DNA of 48,934 bases, from NCBI GenBank assembly GCA_902794405.1, contig CADBHI010000010.1, forward strand, positions 1 through 48,934, read 5' to 3'. The translations under genes and the position numbers were made by a program. Shown piece by piece: positions 25,195 through 34,321 of this stretch. Below the pieces are notes generated by a model. That model was given only the letters and a program-made list of their open reading frames with translations. It searched no databases and was not told the origin of the DNA. The number at the start of each line of letters is the position of its first letter. Position 1 is the stretch's first letter. The DNA comes from an uncultured Prevotellaceae bacterium (GTDB taxonomy: Bacteria; Bacteroidota; Bacteroidia; Bacteroidales; Bacteroidaceae).

Positions 25195-28100
25195 ATGAGA
25201 TTACACATATTATTATTAATGTCACTTTTTCACTTCCTGACCACACAGGCACAGGAAGCGCGCATCTCGGGTACTGTCAGCGATGCCTTCGGTCCTGTCA
25301 TGATGTGCAACGTCGTCGAGGTAGACGGCAACAACCGTAACATTTCGTTCGCACAGACCGACTTGAACGGTAACTTCTCCATGGCTGTCAAGAATACTAA
25401 GAACAAGCTGAGAATATCCTACGTCGGTTACAAAACCGTTGTTCTTCCTATTGGTGATCGCACACGTTTTGACATCAAGTTGCAAGACGCCACACAAATT
25501 AAAGAGGTGACCGTCGTTGCCAAGAAGAAATTCAACCAGGGTGGTCTGGCCATTCCCCAGCGAGAAGTATCAGTAGCAGCCCAGACGTTTAACATGAGCG
25601 AGGTGGAAGGTCTTGCAATCACCTCGGCTGACGAGGCTCTACAAGGTCAGATTGCCGGTCTTGACATCGTCGCCAACTCTGGTAACCTGGGTTCAGGAAC
25701 TACCATGCGTCTGCGTGGTGTCACTTCCATCAACGGTTCCGCAGAACCTCTGATTGTTGTCGATGGCAATATCTTCGACAACCCTGACGCCAACTTCGAC
25801 TTCCAGAATGCCAACGAAGAGACCTACGCCTCATTGTTGTCGGTGAACCCGTCCGATATTGAGAACATTCAGGTTCTGAAGGATGCTGCTGCAACGGCCA
25901 TCTGGGGTTCACGTGGTGCCAACGGTGTGATTCAGATTTACACCAAGCGTGGTGCCCGTGGTGCAACCCGCGTAGACTATTCACTGCGTGTACAGGCCTC
26001 ATGGCAGCCTAAGGGTTACAACCTGCTGAATGGTGACGACTACACGATGATGCTGAAGGAGATGTACTACAACCCCGCTCAGAGTGCTACCGCCACCACA
26101 AATATTAATGAGATCAACTATAACCGTTCATGGGCAGAATTCCAGAACTGGAACGACAATACCGATTGGGTAGACGAGGTACAGCAGGTAGGATGGAGCC
26201 AGTATCACTATCTGACCATCACTGGTGGTGGTGAAAAAGCCAACTTCCGCGTCAGTGCCGGATATGACCATCAGAACGGTACTATCATCAAGCAGAAGCT
26301 GGACCGCTTCACCACGAAGCTTGCCCTCGACTACTTCGTATCCGACCGTATTACTTTCCGTACCACCTTCCCGTTAACCTATACGGAAAACCTGCGTAAC
26401 TTCGATGATAACATCTTAGGACGTGCACAGAAGATGGCTCCAAACATGGCCGTATACCGTCAGGATGCACAAGGCAACAACACTGGAGAGTTCTATATCA
26501 TGCTTCCCGAAGGTGCCAGCAACGATGCAGGCTCTTCGGCCGCTGGAACCTCTTCGCCACAGCTTGGCAAGATACGTGACCTTGGTAACCCCGTTGCCAT
26601 TGCCGAAGAAGCTTGGCGTAATGAAAAGACCTATCGTATCTCGCCGGAATTCCGTCTGGACTACTACCTGTTAAGCAAAGATGACTCAGCCACACAGTTG
26701 AACTACTCTGGTTTGGTCTATATGGACATCTTCTCGAAGAGTGAGCCAAAGTACTGGCCCGGCTCTCTGTCCACTCGCGGATGGGAAGACAGTAACTATA
26801 ACCGTAGCCAGGTCTACGACTATAATTCTCTGGCCTTTACCACACGTCACACCCTGAATTTCAAACCTCATTTCAATAATGAAGACATACTGGCAACCAT
26901 GTTGCTCAGATGGGAAATGACGTCAGGAAACGATAACAGTCAGACTGTTGTTAACCGTAACGCTCCTAATGGAACAACCTCACCTACCGTTGACACAGCC
27001 ATCGAGAACATGAGTACAGGCAACGGACAGTGGCGCTCAATGTCTGGTATCTACAGCGGACACTTCTCCTACCTGTCACGCTATGCCGTTGACATTTCTA
27101 TTCGTGCTGACGGTACCACCAAATTTGGTGATTCCAAGAAATGGGGCTGGTTCCCTGGTCTCTCCGCACGTTGGAACATCAGTGACGAACCTTTCATGAA
27201 GTGGTCACGCAAATGGCTCTCCATGCTCTCGTTCCGTCCATCATGGGGTATTGTCGGCCGACAGCCAGACTCCCAGTACCTGCAGTATGCGAAGTACAAC
27301 ACGTCAGGTGTTTACGGTAGCATGTCCAACAAGCATAGTGTAACCTATCTGGAAGGTCTGCAGCTGAACGAGCTGAAGTGGGAACGCACAACCCAATGGA
27401 ACGTCGGTGGTGACTTCGGATTCTTCGATGACCGTATCACTGGTGACTTCAACTACTATTTCAAGCGTACCAAGGATCTGCTGATGGCAAATGTACGTAT
27501 ACCCTCCACCTCTGGTTTCTCAAATCTTGCATGGGCGAATGTGGGTGAAATGACCAACCGTGGTTGGGAACTCAACGTATCGGCCAATAAGTTTATCAGA
27601 GTCGGCAAGTTCTCGGCAAGTGCCAACTTCAATATCTCACAGAACTTCAATGAGATTGTCGACATGAACGAGAGCGTGCTTGAAAGCATCAACGGCGAAT
27701 GGGACTTCGGTGCCCGTGGCCAGTACCTGAACCGCATTCAGAAAGGTAATCCTCTGGGATCTATCTATGGCCTTCGCTATAAGGGCGTTTACCAGTATAC
27801 ATACGAATACTTGATCAACATGAAGCAAAGTAACGAATGGACTGGCGAACAACTGCAGCAATACATCAACGACGAGTTCCTGGCCAAGGGAAAGACAGCA
27901 CCTATCGCCCTCGACGACAACGGCAAGGTGATGATGAATTCTCAAGGCGAGCCCATCAGAATGGTGTACAACTTCGACTCCGGAACTTCAACCTACGAGT
28001 TCCAGGGTGGTGATGCCATCTACGAAGACGTGAACAACGACGGTCAGATCAACTCGCTTGACATTGTCTATTTAGGAAACTCCAACCCCCACTTGAATGG

Positions 28101-28575
28101 TGGTTTCGGTTTCAACCTGCAATATGGAGACTGGTCACTGAAGACCAGCTTCAGCTATCGTCAAGGCATCAAGATTGTGAACTCTGCCAAGATGAATCTT
28201 GAAGAGATGTTCAATGCCTACAACCAGAGTTCAGCCGTCAACTGGCGCTGGCGCAAGAACGGTGATGTCACCACTATTCCACGTGCCATGTATGATACTG
28301 GTTACAACTGGCTTGGTAGCGACCGCTATGTAGAGGATGCTTCCTTCGTCCGTATGAGCTACATTCAGCTGTCGTACAATTTCAAGAAGAAGATGTTGAA
28401 GTCTATCGGACTGAATCGTCTGACCATGAGTCTGTCAGGCCAGAATTTGTTCTGCTGGAGCAAATATAGCGGTACCGACCCAGAGCACTCTCCTGGTTCC
28501 TGGGGTATCGCCTACGATAATTCACAGACGCCGCGCAGCAAGTCTGTAACTCTTAACCTCCAAGTAGGATTCTGA
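25195..28575 (+). CDS. SusC/RagA family TonB-linked outer-membrane transporter (first copy)
   Basis: A 1126-residue TonB-dependent importer. Signal peptide MRLHILLLMSLFHFLTTQAQ; carboxypeptidase-regulatory-like domain (about 22-105, ISGTVSDAFGPVMMCNVVEV, LRISYVGYKTVV); then the plug with TMRLRGVTSINGSAEPLIVVDG and VLKDAAATAIWGSRGANGVIQI, both SusC hallmarks; then a 22-strand barrel ending SVTLNLQVGF with a terminal aromatic. No STN domain, so no anti-sigma signalling is expected. SusC forms the pore under the SusD lid, and susD follows 36 nt downstream across a heptamer-repeat spacer. Substrate unknown: the block has no degradative enzyme to hint at it. Confidence 0.95.
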   Translation: MRLHILLLMSLFHFLTTQAQEARISGTVSDAFGPVMMCNVVEVDGNNRNISFAQTDLNGNFSMAVKNTKNKLRISYVGYKTVVLPIGDRTRFDIKLQDATQIKEVTVVAKKKFNQGGLAIPQREVSVAAQTFNMSEVEGLAITSADEALQGQIAGLDIVANSGNLGSGTTMRLRGVTSINGSAEPLIVVDGNIFDNPDANFDFQNANEETYASLLSVNPSDIENIQVLKDAAATAIWGSRGANGVIQIYTKRGARGATRVDYSLRVQASWQPKGYNLLNGDDYTMMLKEMYYNPAQSATATTNINEINYNRSWAEFQNWNDNTDWVDEVQQVGWSQYHYLTITGGGEKANFRVSAGYDHQNGTIIKQKLDRFTTKLALDYFVSDRITFRTTFPLTYTENLRNFDDNILGRAQKMAPNMAVYRQDAQGNNTGEFYIMLPEGASNDAGSSAAGTSSPQLGKIRDLGNPVAIAEEAWRNEKTYRISPEFRLDYYLLSKDDSATQLNYSGLVYMDIFSKSEPKYWPGSLSTRGWEDSNYNRSQVYDYNSLAFTTRHTLNFKPHFNNEDILATMLLRWEMTSGNDNSQTVVNRNAPNGTTSPTVDTAIENMSTGNGQWRSMSGIYSGHFSYLSRYAVDISIRADGTTKFGDSKKWGWFPGLSARWNISDEPFMKWSRKWLSMLSFRPSWGIVGRQPDSQYLQYAKYNTSGVYGSMSNKHSVTYLEGLQLNELKWERTTQWNVGGDFGFFDDRITGDFNYYFKRTKDLLMANVRIPSTSGFSNLAWANVGEMTNRGWELNVSANKFIRVGKFSASANFNISQNFNEIVDMNESVLESINGEWDFGARGQYLNRIQKGNPLGSIYGLRYKGVYQYTYEYLINMKQSNEWTGEQLQQYINDEFLAKGKTAPIALDDNGKVMMNSQGEPIRMVYNFDSGTSTYEFQGGDAIYEDVNNDGQINSLDIVYLGNSNPHLNGGFGFNLQYGDWSLKTSFSYRQGIKIVNSAKMNLEEMFNAYNQSSAVNWRWRKNGDVTTIPRAMYDTGYNWLGSDRYVEDASFVRMSYIQLSYNFKKKMLKSIGLNRLTMSLSGQNLFCWSKYSGTDPEHSPGSWGIAYDNSQTPRSKSVTLNLQVGF

Positions 28576-28580
28576 TCTTC

Positions 28581-28608
28581 ATTGAAAATTGAAAACTGAA
28601 AATTGAAA
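28581..28608 (+). repeat. Heptamer tandem repeat before the first susD (ATTGAAA x4)
   Basis: Four consecutive 7-mers (ATTGAAA, ATTGAAA, ACTGAAA, ATTGAAA) fill most of the gap between susC and susD and end 3 nt before the ATG at 28612, so they cover the ribosome-loading region. Confidence 0.8.
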
Positions 28609-28611
28609 ATT

Positions 28612-30387
28612 ATGATTACCAAGATAAAGAACTATATTTTCAAAGGTCTGCTCTGTTGCGGTGCAGTCGCTACCCTCACCGCATGCAGCGACTTTCTGAC
28701 CATCTACCCCACCGACCGCATTGTGGGTGATGATTTCTGGAAAAACAAGAATGATGTCAGTCAGGTGGTTGATGGCTGCTATTTGAGCATGATAGACTAT
28801 AGTAATCAGGAACGTGCCATCATGTGGGGCGCCTACCGTTCCGACGAGTTAGTGAAGCTGACTGACTATAACGACAACACGCTGGACAACATCAGTGCTG
28901 TCAATCTGTTACCTACAAACAGATATAATTCATGGGACACCTTCTACAAGGTCATCAATAACTGCAATATCGTGCTGAACCACGCTCCGCAGGTCATGGC
29001 CGAGGATCCTGAGTTCACTGAGGGTGACTATCAGGTTGTCCGTGCACAGATGTTAGCCCTTCGTTCGCTGTGTTACTTCTATTTGGTTCGCGCATTCCGC
29101 GATATTCCTTATACAGCTCAGTCTTATGAGGACGACAGTCAGATAGAAAACATCGCACAGAGTGCTCCTGATGTGGTATTACAGAACTGTCTGAACGATT
29201 TGGAAGAAGCAAGAGCGTTCATCATGCGTTCTGGAGCGTATGGCCAGACTGACTGGCGAAATAAGGGTTACATGACCCGTGATGCCGTTCACGCCCTGAT
29301 AGCCGACATTTACCTGTGGCGCGCCTCTATGACCCACAGTGCCAGTGACTATCAGCAGGCTATCGCCTTTACTGACTCTGTCATTAATTCCAAGCATGCC
29401 TATTACAAGCAGTACCAGGAACTGGATGTCGTCAGTTTGGAAGATGACATCTACCACTTGGAAGAATGGCCCTTGGCACAGTACACCATTTTCTCTAACC
29501 AGGGCAACTCCCACGAAAGCATTCTGGAATGGCAGTATAACGGCCGCGACAACTCTAATCAGGCTCTGGAGAACTACTACTACCAGTCTGGAAATGAGAA
29601 CAGCTACAGAAGCACCAGTATTCTGATGGCCTCGCAGATTTTCAACTCGGTAGCCACCAATGCTAACACGGTAGAAGCTCAGAAGATACACTTCTCTAAG
29701 AACGACTACCGTTTCTGGAACACCGTCTACGACGCTAACAATGAAGAGGCCCAGCAGCTGGCCATTCGTAAAATGGTGGACAATAGCACCACTATCACAG
29801 AAGTCAACGCCACTGTAGGTCCTACCAAGAGAAACGAACGTTCCTTCAAGGAATTCCAGCAGAACTGGATTGTTTACCGCCTGACAGACATTATGCTGAT
29901 GCAGGCAGAGGCTCTCGTTGAGACGGCAGCATCCGACAGTGACGAAGTCAAGCTGAAGAAGGCCTTCAATTTGGTACAGGCTGTCAACAAGCGCTCCATG
30001 AAAAAGAACGCGACCGACACTCTTAAGTTTGAGAGCTTCAAGTCCAAGGAAGGCATGGAACTTCTGGTACTTGCAGAACGTGAACGTGAACTCTGTTTCG
30101 AGGGTAAACGTTGGTTCGACCTGATGCGTTACTGCTACCGCCACATGGAGGGTGTCAACATCAGCCAGCGACTCGCTGACACAGGAACCTGGCCAGAGCT
30201 TTACGCCCCGATGCTTCAGATGATCATCAGGAAGTACGGTACTGGAGGCGAAGGTGATGCCGTATCTTACAAGATGAAGAGTGAGCCATATCTCTATTGG
30301 CCTATCCTGGAAAGTGAACTCAAGGTTAACAACCTTCTGAAACAGAATCCTGTCTATATTCAGGAAAAATCCACTTCCAAGTATTAA
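28612..30387 (+). CDS. RagB/SusD family nutrient-binding lipoprotein (first copy)
   Basis: A 591-residue lipoprotein that caps SusC and binds substrate at the surface. The ATG at 28612 gives MITKIKNYIFKGLLCCGAVA and a lipobox ending TAC, then SDFLTIYP. A longer TTG start at 28603 is possible but lies in the repeat. N-terminal TPR-rich SusD features: FWKNKNDVSQVVDGCYLSM, WDTFYKVINNCNIVLNHA, ALRSLCYFYLVRAFRDIPY. The C-terminal hallmark ERERELCFEGKRWFDLMRY is intact. It pairs with the SusC just upstream. The next gene starts 33 nt later and shares its signal-peptide wording (KGLLCC). Confidence 0.95.
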   Translation: MITKIKNYIFKGLLCCGAVATLTACSDFLTIYPTDRIVGDDFWKNKNDVSQVVDGCYLSMIDYSNQERAIMWGAYRSDELVKLTDYNDNTLDNISAVNLLPTNRYNSWDTFYKVINNCNIVLNHAPQVMAEDPEFTEGDYQVVRAQMLALRSLCYFYLVRAFRDIPYTAQSYEDDSQIENIAQSAPDVVLQNCLNDLEEARAFIMRSGAYGQTDWRNKGYMTRDAVHALIADIYLWRASMTHSASDYQQAIAFTDSVINSKHAYYKQYQELDVVSLEDDIYHLEEWPLAQYTIFSNQGNSHESILEWQYNGRDNSNQALENYYYQSGNENSYRSTSILMASQIFNSVATNANTVEAQKIHFSKNDYRFWNTVYDANNEEAQQLAIRKMVDNSTTITEVNATVGPTKRNERSFKEFQQNWIVYRLTDIMLMQAEALVETAASDSDEVKLKKAFNLVQAVNKRSMKKNATDTLKFESFKSKEGMELLVLAERERELCFEGKRWFDLMRYCYRHMEGVNISQRLADTGTWPELYAPMLQMIIRKYGTGGEGDAVSYKMKSEPYLYWPILESELKVNNLLKQNPVYIQEKSTSKY

Positions 30388-30420
30388 CCATCGACAATTC
30401 ACAATTGATATTTGACAGTT

Positions 30421-32502
30421 ATGAGAACATATAGCATCAAGAAACACATTGCCAAGGGGCTTCTCTGCTGTGCTACAGCAGCAGCACTTTCGCCACTTGC
30501 CTCATGTAAGGAAGATATCGATGAGTCAAACCTGTATACCTTTACCGGCGAGACCATTGAAGACTATTTGAACAACCGTAGCGAACGCTTCAGCTCGTTC
30601 AACTATATCCTGTCGAGAATTGGTTACGACAAGATTCTTTCAGCCTATGGTACCTACACTTGTTTCGCACCAACCAATGAAGCTGTTCAGGAATATATTG
30701 ATAGTCTGTATGACGACCCCATCAATACCGACCTCATTCACAATGGTATGACTCAGCGCGGACTGGAAGGACTTACCGACTCACTTTGTAAGGACATTGC
30801 CCTGTTCCACCTGCTCAACACCAAGGTGATGGGTATCAATATGGGTAACGGTATGACCATTAAGACCATGTTGGGACGCGACATCAACACCTCTACCGCA
30901 GAGTCTGGAGAAATCCTCATCAGCCGTGCCTCAACGGTAACGAGTATGGACAACGAGCTTGAGAACGGTGTGCTACACGAAATCGACTGCGTCATACGCC
31001 GCTCCAACATGCTGATCGCCGGTGAGATGGAGAATCACCAGGAACTCTATAAGATTTTCTCGCAGGCCATGAAGCTGACAGGTCTGACTGACTCTCTCTC
31101 CGAAATCAGCCGTTCTGACTTCGACCCTGTTGACAACCGCCGTGGATTCTACCTCCCCGACAAATGTGAATTAGGCTACACCATTTTTGCTGAGACCGAC
31201 AAGACTCTGGCCAACAAAGGCATTAATAGTATTGAAGACTTGAAAGCCTATGCCGACAGCGTTTACGGCGAATGTGCCAAGCCTGGAACGGGATGGTATG
31301 ACTACGCCCGTAACAAGAACATCCCCATTAGCACTGGTACGGACTATAAGAATCCTTGGAACACGCTGAGCATGTTCGTGCGCTATCACATCCTGAAGTG
31401 CAAGATTCCATACGACAAGCTGGTCAATTCCCACAACCAGATTGCTAAAGTAACACTGGTGGAGTTCTATGAGACCATGCTGCCTTATACACTCATCAAG
31501 ATTACGCGTAACAGCAGCAAACTGATGATTAATCGTCAGATTGCTAACAACACCCTGACAGACATGGTGGCTGAGCTTGGATCTGCTGCCATGCATGCCG
31601 TACTCTTCGAGGGTGTCGACCTGCAGGGACAAAGTGGACAGACGGCTGCTGTCAACGGCTATATCCACGCTATCAATGCGATGCTTGCCTACGACAAGAA
31701 CGTACCTCAGCGAGCACTCAACGAACGTATGCGCTTTGACGATGCTGGTCTGTTTGGAGAGATGATGTCCAACTCCTTCCGCCGTATCCAAGACAAGGAA
31801 GTCAACGCCCTCAACGGTGGTAAGACGGGTACCGACGGTGACCTCAGCGGCAGCTACATTCGCATCCCGCCGAAGTTCTTCGAGAACCTTGTCATCTACA
31901 ATGGCGACGACACCCGCCTCTACTACCTCTCTGGACAGAGCAGTGGCTGGAGTAACTATCAGGGTGACGAGTTCAACTGTAAGGGTAACTACGATTTCGC
32001 CATGCGTCTGCCTCCTGTACCTGACGGTACCTATGAGTTGCGTGTAGGATATACGGCTGAAGGTAACGAGCAGCGTGGTATGTTACAGTTCTACCTGGGT
32101 AGCTCCTCTGACCTCAACACCATGCAGGCACTGGATATCCCGCTCGACATGCGCCACGTTTCTGAGAACAACGCCAACCTTGATCCTGACGTCATCACTG
32201 GCTGGTGCGACTGGACGAAACTCGACGACAAGGGTATCGAGAGCGATGCCAACATGCGCAACTTAGGCTATATGCGCGGACCTCTTTATTATACTGTAGG
32301 TGTGAACTCTGGTAACTATGCCCGTAACAACCCCAAGGACCTGCGCCGCATCATTGCTAAGCAGGAATTCAAGCAGGGTGAGTACTGGGTACGTTTCAAG
32401 AGTGTGCTCGATGCCGATCATCACCAGTTCCACCTCGACTACATTGAGTTCTGTCCTGAAAACGTTTACAACAACACCCGTTACGTAGAAGATATGTACT
32501 AA
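30421..32502 (+). CDS. FAS1-domain surface lipoprotein with C-terminal beta-sandwich
   Basis: A 693-residue lipoprotein from the ATG 30421 (an upstream TTG at 30412 is less likely). The leader MRTYSIKKHIAKGLLCC ends in lipobox LASC followed by KEDIDES, an acidic surface-export patch. FAS1 unit one spans about 45-200 (YTCFAPTNEAVQEYI, ending ELENGVLHEIDCVI); a second, more diverged unit follows to about 430. Residues ~470-690 form a different domain (YDFAMRLPPVPDGTYELRVGY, GEYWVRFKSVLDADHHQFHLDYIEF), resembling the jelly-roll of carbohydrate-binding modules and of domains found after FAS1 in Bacteroides. Its position between SusD and a second FAS1 gene suggests a cell-surface accessory binding protein. 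Confidence 0.85.
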   Translation: MRTYSIKKHIAKGLLCCATAAALSPLASCKEDIDESNLYTFTGETIEDYLNNRSERFSSFNYILSRIGYDKILSAYGTYTCFAPTNEAVQEYIDSLYDDPINTDLIHNGMTQRGLEGLTDSLCKDIALFHLLNTKVMGINMGNGMTIKTMLGRDINTSTAESGEILISRASTVTSMDNELENGVLHEIDCVIRRSNMLIAGEMENHQELYKIFSQAMKLTGLTDSLSEISRSDFDPVDNRRGFYLPDKCELGYTIFAETDKTLANKGINSIEDLKAYADSVYGECAKPGTGWYDYARNKNIPISTGTDYKNPWNTLSMFVRYHILKCKIPYDKLVNSHNQIAKVTLVEFYETMLPYTLIKITRNSSKLMINRQIANNTLTDMVAELGSAAMHAVLFEGVDLQGQSGQTAAVNGYIHAINAMLAYDKNVPQRALNERMRFDDAGLFGEMMSNSFRRIQDKEVNALNGGKTGTDGDLSGSYIRIPPKFFENLVIYNGDDTRLYYLSGQSSGWSNYQGDEFNCKGNYDFAMRLPPVPDGTYELRVGYTAEGNEQRGMLQFYLGSSSDLNTMQALDIPLDMRHVSENNANLDPDVITGWCDWTKLDDKGIESDANMRNLGYMRGPLYYTVGVNSGNYARNNPKDLRRIIAKQEFKQGEYWVRFKSVLDADHHQFHLDYIEFCPENVYNNTRYVEDMY

Positions 32503-32549
32503 AACGAGATCGTGGACAAACGATAAACGTTGAATACAAACCATAAAAT

Positions 32550-34298
32550 ATGAACAATATGATGACAAACATAAAGAAACACATTGCCAAGAGGGCTGTC
32601 TTGTGTGGCATTGCCGCCACAGTAGCCCTGGCTGGCTGCAGCGACTGGACAGACCACTACGATGCCAACACTCAGTTGCTCGACACCCAGCAGCAGACAC
32701 TCTGGCAGAATATTCAGCAAGACAACAACCTTTCTGAATTTGCTTCATTACTGAAGAAGACGGGCTACGATGCCATTCTGAACACCTCTCAGACCTATAC
32801 CGTCTGGGCACCTGTTAATGGCAGCTTCGACTTCAATGCTGTGAATGAGCTGTCTGCCGACCGAGTGGAGAAGGAATTCATCCAGAACCATATTGCCCGC
32901 AACAACTACCCAGCCTCGGGACAGATTGACCAACGGGTATTCACACTGAATGAGAAACTGATGCACTTTAACGGCAGCGGTAACTATACCATGCAGGGAG
33001 TAGCCATCAGCAAGCCCAACTTCTCGTCTGAAAACGGTACTATCCATACCCTCAGCGGGAAACTGCCCTTCATTCAGAACATCTATGAGTCACTCAATAA
33101 CTACGAGTACCCGCTTGACTCCATCAGCAACTATTTCCACAGCTATGACGTCAAGAAGCTGAACGAGCAGAAGAGTGTTACCGGCCCGACGGTGAACGGC
33201 GAGATCACCTATCTCGACTCCATCTTCGACGAGCATAATGACCTCTTCACTCTCTACAGGTCCTATATCAACCGAGAGGACAGTAACTACACCATGATTG
33301 TTCCTACCAACAATGCTTGGAACAAGGCAAAGGCCCATATCAGCAAGTACTACCAGTACCGTCCGTCGTTCGAATTTATGGAAAACACTTCTACCACTGC
33401 CGACAAGAAGAAGGAAACCATTAAGATTCGTGACGTCAAGGCTCTGCAGGACTCTATTGTCAACCTCATGATTGCTGGCTACCTGTTCTACAACAACAAC
33501 ATCTATGACAATAAGAAGTTGAACTCCTTGCAGACCGGTCAGAGGCTGGTATGCGACTCGTTGTACGGAACGACCCTGTTGAAACTGTTCTCCGAAGATG
33601 CAGCGGCTCTGTTTGAAGGTGCTCAGCGTATTGACAAGAGTAACGGTGCTATCTGGGTAACCGACACCTTACGTATGCATCCCTGGTCAGCCTGGAATCC
33701 GGAACTCAGAATCGAAGCAGAGGAAACAAGGCTGCTGTCAAGCACCGTCAACGTAGCCGATGCACCTGAAATTGTCTATGTAGCTCCCGGCACCCAGAAC
33801 CCCGAGGTGAAGGGTCAGATCTACAACAACCGATACATCGAAGTACAGCCTATCAGCGCAAGCACCAACCCTGGCGTTGTGTTCTATCTCCCTGGCGTGC
33901 GATCAGCTACTTACGCCCTCTATGCCGTGATAGTTCCTGCCAACATTGTGGCAGCCAATCGTGAGCTGAAGCCCAACCGCTTTACAGTATCCTTAGGCTA
34001 TGCCGACCAGACGGGAACCAACATCGACAACGACAAGTCATGGACAGACCAGCCTGTCTTTATGAACGACTCATCACGCATTGACACCGTCTACTTAGGC
34101 GACTTCACATTCCCAACGGCTTATATCGGGACGGGTAGCTATTACCCCTATATCCGTATCAACAGCTCTGTTACAAACCGAGAACGCGCCAACTACGACC
34201 GCGTACTGCGAATAGACTGTATCATACTGCGTCCTAAGGAGCTCGACGATTACCTCAAGGAGCATCCTGACTACAAGTACGATCTTGGTATCTATTAA
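32550..34298 (+). CDS. FAS1-domain surface lipoprotein, second of the tandem pair
   Basis: A 582-residue lipoprotein. Leader MNNMMTNIKKHIAKRAVLCG and lipobox LAGC, then SDWTDHYD. Two FAS1 units: YTVWAPVNGSFDFNAV (unit one, to about 185) and YTMIVPTNNAWNKAK (unit two, about 210-380). Residues ~385-580 begin ELRIEAEETRLL and contain PGVVFYLPGVRSATYALYAVIV and LRIDCIILRPKEL. This beta-sandwich opening with an EAE-type strand resembles family 6/35 carbohydrate-binding modules, but is too diverged to assign by eye. The gene shares an 18-nt identical stretch in its leader with the preceding FAS1 gene, evidence of duplication. Confidence 0.85.
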   Translation: MNNMMTNIKKHIAKRAVLCGIAATVALAGCSDWTDHYDANTQLLDTQQQTLWQNIQQDNNLSEFASLLKKTGYDAILNTSQTYTVWAPVNGSFDFNAVNELSADRVEKEFIQNHIARNNYPASGQIDQRVFTLNEKLMHFNGSGNYTMQGVAISKPNFSSENGTIHTLSGKLPFIQNIYESLNNYEYPLDSISNYFHSYDVKKLNEQKSVTGPTVNGEITYLDSIFDEHNDLFTLYRSYINREDSNYTMIVPTNNAWNKAKAHISKYYQYRPSFEFMENTSTTADKKKETIKIRDVKALQDSIVNLMIAGYLFYNNNIYDNKKLNSLQTGQRLVCDSLYGTTLLKLFSEDAAALFEGAQRIDKSNGAIWVTDTLRMHPWSAWNPELRIEAEETRLLSSTVNVADAPEIVYVAPGTQNPEVKGQIYNNRYIEVQPISASTNPGVVFYLPGVRSATYALYAVIVPANIVAANRELKPNRFTVSLGYADQTGTNIDNDKSWTDQPVFMNDSSRIDTVYLGDFTFPTAYIGTGSYYPYIRINSSVTNRERANYDRVLRIDCIILRPKELDDYLKEHPDYKYDLGIY

Positions 34299-34321
34299 GT
34301 CCTACATTATTAAATATCCGT

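Noticed and set aside
29179-30447. 422-residue minus-strand open frame
   Set aside because: Complete antisense shadow of the first susD, with no family motifs; the plus-strand protein is clearly SusD.
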